A stretch of 64,000 bases of DNA. Origin: Trileptium ribeirensis. Lineage: Eukaryota; Nematoda; Enoplea; Enoplida; Thoracostomopsidae. Shown here piece after piece: positions 1 through 9,697 of the stretch. The position numbers and the translations under genes were made by a program. The notes under the pieces are model-generated. The model was not told the DNA's origin. It saw only the letters and a list, made by a program, of their open reading frames with translations, and ran no database searches. Positions within the stretch are counted from its first letter, which is position 1. Each line of letters begins with the position of its first letter. The stretch spans positions 24,144 to 88,143 of the forward strand of contig JASANE010020490.1 of the NCBI GenBank assembly GCA_030248225.1. Reading direction: 5' to 3'.

Positions 1-130
1 ATAACGTAAGGCTAAGAACTTAGGCCCAATTCTAGAAAGTCATAACATAACCTACACTGAAAAGTAAGAGAAACCGGGATAAGCAAGTGAAAGCTGAAAC
101 GAGTGGCCAAATATTGTGTTAAAGCCGTGT

Positions 131-196
131 GTTAGACTGTGCAAGAGTTGAAGGTCGGACTGTGCAATAGTTGAAAGTTAGGCTGTGCAAGAGTGG
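131..196. repeat. Short tandem repeat, three units of 22-23 bp
   Basis: Three adjacent units share a core of the form gactgtgcaagagttgaa, with units starting near 131, 153 and 176. The copies differ at a few positions. It lies upstream of the LTR-like leader and has no coding sign of its own; the open frame starting at 193 is not recognisable. Confidence 0.6.
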
Positions 197-387
197 GGCC
201 GGTGCAGGTTAATGTGATCAAAAAATACGGTACTGAAGAACAGTGCCGCGGCTTTTCAATACGGGTACTAAAGACTAGTGCCGCAAGTGATATACAAGTA
301 TCGAATAACAGTGCCTCAATATTTTTACCTCATTTTGTAATAAACATTCTTTATACGTGTCTGTTGCTCACTTATCTGTAATCGGAG

Positions 388-1145
388 CAATTAGAGCTAA
401 GCAGGGATAACGCCGCATCGCAAAATATAGGCTACGAAGACTGATCACGAAAAGCAAGACGTGCGCCGTATAAATCGTACCACCGGCATACTACTGGCCA
501 CACCTCGGACCTCACAACCTTCTGGTGACGAATCCTGTCCCCTTTTATAACCTATAGCCGTCATAAGGAAAAATACTCATCCAACCCCTTCCCCTATCGA
601 ATGAGCATAAAATAACGCTTAGATGCGTTTGCTAGCGTTAATAGAAAGGTTTCATGTGTTCTACGGATTGTTACTAGCACATAAAGTGGTGAGCGTAAAG
701 AATTACGCGGATTTATAGTGTTTAAAAACTTTGGTCGGGAACCTTGTGTTTTATGGAAATCGGCTTCTGTGCTAGCACTAACTTATTATTTGCTCAAGGA
801 CTTCACAAATAGAATCAAAATTACTGGTGAAAGTACTAGGTGTGAGCTAATTCGCGGTACAAAAGACCGTGTCTTACTTGTGTGTTATACTTCTGAATAA
901 ACCTTGTATGTGTCGGCTTTGGTGGTTAATTAGCTTAATTTAGGGAGTCGGTAGAGCTAATCACGCGTATTGCTCAGTCGCTTCGCAACATCGCCAAAGC
1001 ATAAGCGCATGTCAAAGAATGCGGGTCATATAGTTCACCACCTGCATACTACTGGCCACACCTCGAACGTCACAATTTCTGGTGAAGAATACCACCCCTT
1101 TTTAATACCAACAACCGTCATAATAAAAATTCCCAGCCAAACCTA
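388..1145 (+). repeat. Pair of diverged direct repeats, LTR/leader-like
   Basis: Segments 388-590 and 949-1145 are diverged copies about 555 bp apart. Both contain the shared string catactactggccacacctc and then a ttctggtga motif (near 520 and 1077). The same ttctggtga motif recurs at about 1376, just before the gag start region. Tandem copies of this kind, each ending in a TGGTGA motif followed by an A-rich leader, would fit repeated R/U5-primer-binding-site regions of an LTR retrotransposon. The repeat is seen directly; the LTR reading is inference. I see no coding content in 600-950. Confidence 0.45.
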
Positions 1146-1528
1146 TAGCCAACAAAATCTCTTAACATGTTGTCCACGATGTCGTGTAAAAGTGGGGAAC
1201 AGTAGTAATAGAATAAAAGTGGTTAGTATTTTCGACAACCAAAATTTGACCCCAGTCCCAAATAAGGCAAAAGCCAAAATAGAAATTATTTATAATGCAC
1301 TAGGAATTAGTAGACCTCATAATCGGGACGTTTTACGCAAGCCCCATTTAAATTTTAAAGTATTAAAACGCCATTTCTGGTGACACCGCCTAGCGCAACA
1401 ACACACAAAAAATCGACGATAAAAGAAAAGAACGTCGAAAACGGGGAATAAAGCCCAAACGAAAAGGCAAAAGAAACGACAACAAATATGAGTACAACGG
1501 AAGAACTGGAAGATACAACCCACCAATT

Positions 1529-2450
1529 ACGATGCATTCGGTGCAAATAAAGAACGAATTGGCGCGAACTTAATACACTTCTATATTATTCAAAATCGAT
1601 TCAATGCAAACCAAGATCAATTCGGTGCAACTCAAATACGGCACAATGCAAACCAAGATCAACGCAACACAAATTATGATCGAGTTGGTGCAAAGCAAAC
1701 GTGATATAATACAAAATGTGATCAATGCAATGCACATTACGATCGACTTGATACAAATAACGATCAATTTGATGCAGAAAATGATCGACCCGATATAAAC
1801 CAAATACGAATCGGTGCAAATCAAAATCAAATCGGCGTCAGTCAAACGCGATTCGGCGAAAATGGAGAACAATTCGATGCAAACAAAAACCAATTCGGTA
1901 CAAACCAGGACCAAAGCGGTGCAATTCTGGAAACAATCGGTGTATACAAAACGCGATTCAATATAAATCGAGACCAATTTATCGCAAGCGGTGATCAACT
2001 CAACACAACGCAAATGCAATTCAATGTGATACAAACTCGATTCGGTACAAGCCAAGAACAATTCGATCCAAATAAAGAACAAAGTGGTGCAAACCAGAGT
2101 GAATTCGGGCAAATCAGAAATGATGCAACCCAAACCGAGATCAATACAATACAACAAAAATTATGATCAAATCGGTGTCAAAAAAGAACGAATCGATACA
2201 AATCAAATGTGATTCAATATAAATGGTGATCAATTTAATGCAAGCCGTGATCAAATTCACACAAATGGCAATTATTGCGGTGCACGTAAAGAACGAATCC
2301 ATTCAAACCAAGTGCGATTGAACGCAATCCGAGGTCAATACGGTGCAAACCAAAGCGAATTTGGTACAAACCAAGAGCGATATAATACAAACCGAGGCCT
2401 TGCACGCGATAACAAATTTCGGTGCAATCCAAATGCCAAATACGTGCAAC
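1529..2450 (+). repeat. 21-bp minisatellite encoding about 44 heptapeptides
   Basis: The unit resembles ttcggtgcaaaccaagatcaa and recurs every 21 bp, so each unit encodes one heptad of the form F-G-A-N-Q-D-Q. Examples in order are FNANQDQ, FGATQIR, FDANKNQ, FGTNQDQ, FNINRDQ, FGTSQEQ, FDPNKEQ and, after a frame change near 2160, YGANQSE and FGTNQER. Position 1 is usually F/I/L/Y and position 5 usually Q. From 1529 to 2160 the array stays in one frame, with a single TGA near 1711 where other units have CGA. The reverse strand of this array reads as a hydrophobic open frame, which is a by-product of the repeat. Role unknown; a coiled-coil or assembly segment of gag is an inference. Confidence 0.8.
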
Positions 2451-3280
2451 CAAGTGCAAGTTTCGTGCGTAGCGAAGAAGTGTGGCGCATTTCATACAAT
2501 GAGCACAAGGAACCAAGCGCAAACCATAGCAACCGGTGCAAAACAAAACGATGCGTACGGATACTACGGTATAATAGCAACGGTCCCTCGAAACAATCCA
2601 AATCCCACTACAGTGGGACTGTTAGCAACAACAACACTGTATACACGTCAATACCATCAACCACAACAAATGACGGCGACAATGACCCTGGGCAACAACG
2701 AAAGCCAACTAAACAATGTGATGACAATGAATCAACAATTGATCGAAGCGTTAATCAAGGTGGCGCCTAAAGAAACACTGCAATTACCAATTCAACTCAA
2801 CAAGCAGTCGGTCAAGCGATCATGATCAAAATGGACAATGAGGTCCGAAATCTGCAACCATACAAAGGAGACATGAGTTTCGAGATATTCCGCAAAGAAC
2901 TCGAAAAAGCGTTGGCCCAAGATGGTATTGACGACGAACAAGAAAAACTCCGAGTACTCAAAGCGAAAATGCGAGGAAAAGAAGAATATTTGGAGGTATT
3001 TACGCTCGAAAGATCCAAAGAACTATGTAACTACAGCGAATTGGTCAAGAAGTTCAAGGAACGATTCGATATTCCAACGACGCTGACGAATCACATGAAT
3101 AACTTGCAAAGTTTTCGGCAAACGGGAACGGTCAAAGACTTCGTAGATGACTTACGAGTATACTCCGTACGATACCTAACTGCCAAAGGCATACCCGAAT
3201 CAATCGTCGAAGAGGTCCTTAAGTCGGCGTTGATCACAGGATTAAAGAACGAAATCCGGAACCGATTGTGCGCGACGAAA

Positions 3281-3340
3281 GACGGAGAAAGCTGAGGCGG
3301 TGGAGAATGACGTTGACGGAGAAAGCTGAGGCGGTGGAGA
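3281..3340 (+). repeat. Duplicated 26-bp segment at the end of gag
   Basis: The segment gacggagaaagctgaggcgg plus tggaga occurs at 3281-3306 and again at 3315-3340, 34 bp apart. Since 34 is not a multiple of three, the duplication itself shifts the frame, and the gag frame terminates inside the first copy (ATKDGES then stop). This is one visible cause of the inactivation. Confidence 0.75.
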
Positions 3341-3435
3341 GCCTCGATGAACAAATAACCCAAGGATTACAAACCTCGAGCGAACAACGACCGAGATACA
3401 GAGAGATTCAATCGTGTTGACTGCGATATCGGTCG

Positions 3436-4262
3436 TTTGTGTGTTCGCTGACGGCGACTGACACGGGTGAAACAAGCAGCGACTACGAAATCGCAAGAGA
3501 ACTGAGCAACTACTTCAACTCCGTGTATCAACACAATATCTTACAGGCTCTACCTACGCGTTCGATCAAGACTACTTCTCAGCTGTCAACGATCGAATTT
3601 AACCAAGAAGTAGTTGCTAAAGTGCTTGCCGCATTGAAGCAATCATCTAGCCCAGGACGTGATAACATACGTAATCTTATGCTCACTAACTATTGTCACG
3701 CTCTAACATTATCCTTGTCACGATTGTTTACACTATGTCAGGAGTCCGCATATACACCATCCGATTGGTTATTAGCCAATATCTCTGCCATTTATAAGGG
3801 CAAAGGATCGCGAAATAGCGTCGAAAATTGTTATCTGTTAGTCTCACATCAGCTGTATCAAAGGTGATGGAGAAGATCGTGTCGAATGCTCTCTTAAATT
3901 ATGCCACTGTAAACAATATTTTGAATTCTTCACAGTTTGGATTTCTTAGTGGACGATCATGTGAACTCCAGCTTATGGAGTATATGGACTGGCTGATTGA
4001 AGTAATAAACATGGGAGATAATGCCGACGTAGTCTATCTCTACCTCAAAAAAGCACTTGACAGTGTAACACATGCTCACTTGATTCAAAAACTTCATCTT
4101 TACGGCATCAATAATCCGCTTCTTGCATGGTTAAATTCGTTCATTTGTGGTAAGTCACAACGAGTTGTCGTCAGTGGATGCAAAAGTGACTGGGCCCCAG
4201 TTCGTAGTGGCGTACCCCAGGGTTCGGTACTGGGTCCGATCCTCTTTCTATTCTATGTCATA
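3436..4262 (+). pseudogene. Non-LTR retrotransposon reverse transcriptase fragment (CR1/jockey-like)
   Basis: Two frames joined by a shift near 3830-3840 carry the order of RT blocks expected for LINE elements. First come the region before the fingers (DYEIARELSNYFNSVY) and SSPGRDNI. A degenerate block 1 is split by the frameshift. Then follow SSQFGFLSGRSCELQL (block 2), LKKALDSVTHAHLIQKL (block 3, normally ...AFD.V.H..L) and GVPQGSVLGPILF (block 4). The catalytic FADD block is missing because similarity stops at about 4262. The endonuclease and the C-terminal part are also absent. The piece begins abruptly next to a gag remnant, suggesting insertion of a 5'-truncated LINE followed by deletion. 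It shares wording with the fragment at 8264-9697 (for example SG.SCELQL), so the two are the same or sister families. Inactive. Confidence 0.85.
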
Positions 4263-4504
4263 TTGGTTGGTCAGAGCTATGTACGCGCACATCGATTGCT
4301 GCCCAACATTGGACAGCATGTCGATTGCCACATAGAGAACGTTTGCGGCACAGCATATCGCAGCGGTTCGGTTCAAGCGACCACCACATAAAATGTTACA
4401 AATCGGTTGTTGACATTGTAAATATATCCGCAATTAATTTATCATTAAATTGTAAAGTGAATGCAATTGTGTCCATGGCATCAATAATGGTCAATATATA
4501 CCTG

Positions 4505-5035
4505 GGTATTTCTTAAGGCTGAATATTATGTTTTGGTTATCTAGTATCCACGGTGCATATTTCATGGAAGTTCAATGGTTTCAGGTTCAATGAACCCGAT
4601 TTTTAGAATATAGGTTGTCCGAAATTGTTTGGCTACGTATTGTGCACAGATCAGCAAAAATTTTTGTAAAGCCTTTCCGGTAGGCTGAATACGATGGTTT
4701 TGTTATCTAGAGACCCTGCTGAGTTTCTTATGCCTTTTGAAATGTTTTCATTTGTTTTGGAGTCAATGAACCAGATTTCCAGAATCTTGCCTGTCGTCAG
4801 TAGTTTGGTACGTAGCATCAAAAATAGTCTATAGAGGTCTTTCTGTATGTTGAATACAATGATTTGGTTATCTATTTCCCATATTTAATGGCGTTAGAGT
4901 CAATGAATCTGATTTTCAGGATATATTCAGTTTTTTGATTAGGTATTGCGTAAAGGTTACCAAGAATTGTCTGTATAGGTTTTCGGTAGGCTGACTACGA
5001 TGGCTTGATATCTGGAGATCATCACAAATGCTTGA
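4505..5035. repeat. Degenerate tandem repeat, period about 140-172 bp
   Basis: A motif like aggctgaatacgatggtttt followed by gttatctag recurs near 4510, 4684, 4848 and 4985. Between these, each unit has a version of gagtcaatgaacc.gattt.cagaat and then ttggtacgtattg. Units are strongly diverged with indels. No coding potential seen. Confidence 0.6.
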
Positions 5036-5189
5036 TGCGTTCTCAGTTGTTGTCTTCGATAGTTCTACGGTTAACGAGGTTTTAGGATGGTACATTCATC
5101 AAACACAGCCTGTTACGAGTGACTACACAAAATCACAAAATTAACCACGCGCTCTTTGTTTCACCCTCGCTTACGAGTTACTAGTTTGC

Positions 5190-5346
5190 TTGGATCTGGC
5201 ATAAGCTTTCGACAGTGTACCTCAGCGTCGACTGTTAGCAAAGCTAAAGGGATATGGCATGTATACCTGACAAGTTATTGCAGTAGTTGACAGGTTTTTA
5301 ACGTGTCTGCAACTTCTGAAAATGGGGTCAAAACCTCAAGGTCAGC
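5190..5346 (+). pseudogene. Third LINE reverse-transcriptase remnant
   Basis: The + strand reads LDLA, stop, AFDSVPQRRLLAKLKGYGM, then another stop, and later a degraded block ending KPQG. The AFDSVP..RLL.KL.GYG string is RT block 3 of non-LTR retrotransposons and matches the fragment on the minus strand at 8264-9697 (AFDRVPHDRLLVKLYGYGI). The end corresponds to the block-4 PQG. Two in-frame stops and lack of any further blocks show a short relic of about 50 codons. Confidence 0.7.
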
Positions 5347-5842
5347 TATGATACCTAATGAGGGTAAAATCACAATTACGGGTCAAGACCAAGACTTTTC
5401 CAAAACTTGGGGAAGCATCTAGTTGTAATCTTCTACACAACCCACATTTTTCGATGAAGCTCTGACTATTGCTGCATGTCCATTTCTTTTCGATCTAACA
5501 AATATATAATTGAAAGTAGATTCTGTTGCCGCTAGGATGGTGGTTGTTTTGAGCCGTGTATATTTTGTAGTTCTGCGATTGATAAATATTCTCCAATGTG
5601 TTACAGTTGTCTGTTTTATGTTATCGTTCTGAAATAGTAAAGCTTTCTTATTTTAAGGTATATACCATTTTATTCGGTGATTCAATGTAATAAAATGTGG
5701 TTTATGACAATACTGACATGGATTTCTTTTTTCATACAAGTGTTGTTCCTGACATTTTCTCTTGGTAAGTTCGTATTGCGGTTTCATTTCATTTTTGAGC
5801 AGAGCTAAGTGAACCGTTTTTGTTTTCTTCATAGCGGAAAAC
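5347..5842. other. No supported gene
   Basis: AT-rich sequence with short chance frames. A minus-strand frame at 5653-5850 contains PCQYCHKPHF, but the cysteine/histidine spacing does not fit a standard zinc knuckle or C2H2 finger, and I do not annotate it. Confidence 0.5.
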
Positions 5843-7217
5843 ATCAGCACCGTTTATCCGTGGAATTCTTAAATATCCATTGGGACGATTTAAAAAAATT
5901 ATTTGAAGCCTAAAATTTTTCAGGTGCAAGAAATATAGTTTTTGTCAAAATTTGTTTTAGTTAAAGTTAATTAGTAATTGAATTATGAGATGGAGAAGCG
6001 CTATCTTCGGAATCGAAGAATTCCCACTAGACCGCACTATGATGAAAAAAATGGGCGTCCGTTTATTTTTTCTCTGTAAACAGGAGTTCATTGTCTCAAC
6101 GTAAACCGATATGCACGTATGAGGGCTCATATGAATACTCTAGATGTGCCATTTGAAGGTTTTATTCCGATTCGACCAACCCACGTCCCACCACAGGGGG
6201 TCAAAAGGGGTACCCAGGGGTACATGGTTAAAATGGGCCATTTTTTGGTGTCATTTTTGCCCATAACTCGGCAATCTTTGAGCCGATTTGAATCATTTTG
6301 ATATCGAAATATGTGCGTAGAAAGCTCTATTTATGGGTATATAAATTGATTGATTTGGTCGGGTTCCTATGGGCGAGGGGGGACTTTAGGAAATAAGCAA
6401 ATTTCCAAAATTTTGGTTAAACTTTGTCGAGATGTAGCTATGTAACCACTTAAGCGATTCAAACGAATTTTGGTGTGTGGATAGAGCTACCACGGCGTTA
6501 CCTGTGTATTCAACAGATTTGATGTAGGACCCCTGGATCAATTGGTATTTGAGGCCAAATTTTAGTCCATCGCCATATATAGTCATCCGTGACATTACCA
6601 CTTCTAACGGTATATTAATAGATTTCTGGCGCAAAATAAGTTCACATGGGCGCTGATTTCAAATATTAACTTTATTTAAACGTATCTCTTCGTGTAGAGT
6701 AGTTATATCAATGGGTGAGACAAGGCGAGTGGTGTGAAAGAGATGAGTGTCGTGCGGTCTGTAGCAAATTCTATGTTTTTTGTGCTTATGTTAAGATTCC
6801 TATATATGTATATTCATTACATACATATGATGTTCACGATTCAGAAGCAGTTCTGAGGTAGAGCTAACCCTGTTAGGGTGCGTATTAGATATCTGACTAT
6901 CAGTTTTGCTGCATCTACGCCTTATTGAACAGCAGATTAATAAGTATTTTTTAGTGAATTACATATTTGGTTCGTAACAGGAATATATTTTTAATGAGTT
7001 GTTCCACTGTATGTAAACGTTACAGTTTCTCATTTCTTCGGATTCATATACTTGGCATTTCGCCAAGATCCAAAATCGGCACCGTTTGTCTGTCAAAGTC
7101 TTCAATAACTATTGGGCCGATTTAGAAAAGTTATTTGAAAGGCCTAAAATTTTTCAGGTGCAAGAAATATAGTTTTTGTCAAAATTTGTTTTAGTTAATT
7201 GGTAATTAACTAATGAG
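5843..7217 (+). repeat. Direct repeat pair of about 143 bp (5843-5985 and 7074-7217) flanking about 1.1 kb
   Basis: Both copies run from a cggcaccgttt-like start through taaaatttttcaggtgcaag to aaaatttgttttagtta and then ttaatt.gtaatt. The last 75 bp are nearly identical, while the first 60 bp are more diverged. They have the same orientation, 1231 bp apart. The interval between them (5986-7073) has no gene. It contains a stretch at about 6170-6650 resembling a dispersed repeat (ggccattttttggtgtcatt, then cataactcggcaatctttga). Together they could be the ends of one degraded element. Confidence 0.6.
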
Positions 7218-8263
7218 CTAAGCTTGTTCGTCTATTTTTACCATTTTCAAACAAAATTTCGTATTTTTCATTGAATAATTAGTGAGTAAGTCTATTATTT
7301 TTGGTACGTATATACTACATCTCGCTGTGTTGATTACGAATACGAATCTAGTGTTTATTACTATGTATTCGAGGTTGTTAAAAATTTGCTAATTTGTCAC
7401 TTAACTAGGTAATTACTAATTAATTATTAATTGATAAGTTTTTTAAAATTTTTAAAGTGTTCAGAAATGAAAAATGCAGACGGGGGTTTTGATGTCGCTG
7501 ATCCCAAATATGGCATTTATGAAGCTCTGAAACTTGGCCGTACATGCCAATTAGTTAATTAATTAGCTAATTAGTTAATTTTTTACAAATTTTAAAATCA
7601 TCCCAATATGTTCCATTCATTTTTGTAATTTATTACGTACGTTTACTAATTATACGGTATTTGAATTGGATCGTATATTGTATAAACAACCATAAAACTA
7701 TAACGAGAGTATATATCTAAAATAGTTGGAGCAGAGAGTACATCCCTCGAAGGGATTGCGTTTAGGCTGCTAATGTTCGGTATCTATTGTTCTCAGCTTA
7801 GCCATTGCAAGATACTGTGCTTCTTGGCACTCATTGAATTGCTGAATTTTGTAAGTATATATACATGTTAAATAATTACGATGACTGGCACATTCGAACA
7901 ATTCATTCCACTAGTTACTAGAGTGTGGCTACTCCGCCCTTGTTGACTATTTCTCGCTCCAAATTCAGGTCCCTAAGTCCGTTTAAAGTCCTATGAGAGC
8001 AATTATGCAGTGGCAATACCTCAATCATAATGCACGGTCATTTTAGTCACATATACAGACTGAATAAATATGTATTCTTACCGGTCCCCCAACTGGACAC
8101 AGTAAGATTGGTGTTGCTAGTTTTCAGAATCTGGTCAAACGTCCAGTTGGGAAGATAGAGCCGATTGTAGTCATCGGCTTGTTCGGTCGACAGTACGAAA
8201 CGCGTTGCTTGAGCTGAAAACAACGTAACGGCCGCAGAACGCACATCAAAGTTCTGGTAGAGC
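7218..8263. other. AT-rich region without a gene
   Basis: It contains dense ttaattagttaattaattag-type strings at 7380-7600 and no coding signal. Part of 7950-8263 may be the 3' untranslated part of the LINE fragment that follows on the minus strand; an aataaata string lies on the minus strand near 8064. Confidence 0.45.
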
Positions 8264-9697
8264 CTACGAGTCGTGGAGAAGAGTTTTAAAGCAGGGAGTT
8301 GACGTTGCGCATACGACAGAACTAGGCAGAGTGTTCCAAAAGTCAATAATGCGGTTTGAGTACAAATAGTGCCGGGATGCTGCTGTGATTGGTCGCAACT
8401 TGAGGCTATGCTGATGAAGCGGACGGTGCGCTGCCAATTTAAATAGGCGGCTGAAGTCGTAGTTGATTAGGCCATGGAACATTTTGTAGGCAAGTATGAC
8501 ATCGGCTCGTAGTCGTCGTGTTTGCAGCGTTTGCATCTGCAGTGTTCTTAGCCTGTCTTCATATGGAAGCAAATGCAGGGCTGGGTGTAGCTTTTTTGCG
8601 CGACGATGCACTTTCTCCAGTACGTAGATCAATGTCGCTGTGGTAATAAGGGCAACATGCGGAGCTGGCATATTCCAATTTGGAACGGATCAACGCGAAA
8701 TAGAGGGCCTTGAATGTTACGGGATCCCAATATCGAAGTGTACGCCGTATTTGTCGAAGTGTATTGTTGCCATCAGCTGCAATACGAGCACAATGTTCCG
8801 ATGGTTTTAGACACGCAGAAACTGTTATTCCAAGGTCTTTTGTGGCGGCCACGGATGGAACTTGTTTGCCATTTACTATGTAGACGTGGTTTGGATTGTG
8901 GTATCCGAAATGTACGCATCCAAATTTATCAATGTTAAAATCGACCATCCAAATAGCTGCCCACCGTGACAGAGCGCACAGATCCAGCTGCATATCTTCC
9001 GTTGCCAAGTTGGTGAACGCTTATCGATACGGCGAACAAGCTTTGAATCATCTGCAAACATCCAGACTCCGCTGCTAAGTGTGTCTACAAGGTCGTTAAT
9101 GTAGAAAATGAATAGCACTGGGCCTAGAACAGAGCCCTGTGGTACCCCCGACGATACGGTCATCGGTAACGACTGAACTCCGTTGACAACAACACTCTGG
9201 GTACGGCCTCTAATCCAACTAAGTAGTGGGTCGCGGATACCATATCCGTATAGTTTGACGAGCAGGCGATCGTGCGGCACTCTGTCAAATGCCTTCCTCA
9301 AATCGAGATATATGGCATCGGCTCTGTCACCAGAGTCGACTATTCGAGTTATGGTGTCAAGATAGTCTAGCAGTTGGAGTTCGCAAGATAGCCCAGAAAT
9401 AAAGCCGTATTGAGAACTGGACAACAGCTGATTTTCCGTTGCAAATGTCACGATGGCATCTTTGATGACTGTCTCCATGATTTTGCAAGTGCCAGAGGTT
9501 AGACTAATCGGCCGATAGTTCTGGCGGTCAAACCGACTGCCTTTCTTTAGAATGGGTGCAACGAGAGCAAACAACTAGTCGACAGGGATTGTTGAACTGT
9601 CTAATGACCGCTGAAATAAATCGGCCAAACGTGGCGAAAGTATATCTGAGCATTCCAGCAGAATACGATTGCTGATATTATCAGGTCCAGGAGACGT
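8264..9697 (-). pseudogene. Non-LTR retrotransposon ORF2 fragment: reverse transcriptase and C-terminal region
   Basis: Reading the minus strand from 9697 down: TSPGPDNI; a TAG at 9575-9577 where the sister copy has Trp (DWLLA); RT block 1 NYRPISLTSGTCKIMETVI; block 2 SSQYGFISGLSCELQLLDYL; block 3 AIYLDLRKAFDRVPHDRLL; block 4 SSGVPQGSVLGPVLFIFYI; and block 5 MFADDSKLV with both catalytic aspartates. A frameshift near 8990 leads to the thumb (ALSRWAAIWMVDFNIDK, then TKDLGITV). Another near 8660 leads to the C-terminal part (RRLRADVILAYKMFHGLI, NRIIDFWNTLPSSVV), ending at a stop at 8264. The endonuclease is absent, as expected for a 5'-truncated copy. The order fits CR1/jockey-like LINEs. The catalytic core is readable but the gene is dead: one stop and at least two frameshifts. 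Confidence 0.9.

Larger units (their letters stand above)
1488..3415 (+). pseudogene. Broken gag gene of an LTR retrotransposon
   Basis: A start codon at 1488 opens a 20-codon frame that ends in a stop at 1548. A long Asn/Gln-rich heptad-repeat region follows in another frame (1529 to about 2450), then a Q/N-rich linker (to about 2800). Last comes a capsid-like segment at 2822-3295 with the order LQPYKGDMSFEIFRKEL, GKEEYLEVFTLERSK, YSELVKKFKERFDIP and FVDDLRVYSVRYL. That helical pattern, with a conserved KFKERF, is typical of the Retrotrans_gag family (particle-forming protein). The frame is interrupted by a TGA near 1711, a frame change near 2160, another at about 2820 and a stop at 3293-3295. 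After about 3415 the sequence becomes a LINE reverse transcriptase, so no nucleocapsid, protease or pol follows. It is a decayed, truncated copy. Family assignment is by pattern only. Confidence 0.6.

Noticed and set aside
1570..2157. 195-codon minus-strand frame, hydrophobic and cysteine-rich, looking like a membrane protein
   Set aside because: It is the reverse strand of the 21-bp heptad array; the periodic composition keeps this frame open automatically.
7803..7853. Possible mini-exon between ttgttctcag and gtaagtatat
   Set aside because: Good splice motifs, but the 17 codons match nothing and no partner exon is visible.
8047..8346. 99-codon minus frame at the end of the LINE fragment
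   Set aside because: Its first part is the RT C-terminal region read in a shifted frame; the true end is the stop at 8264.
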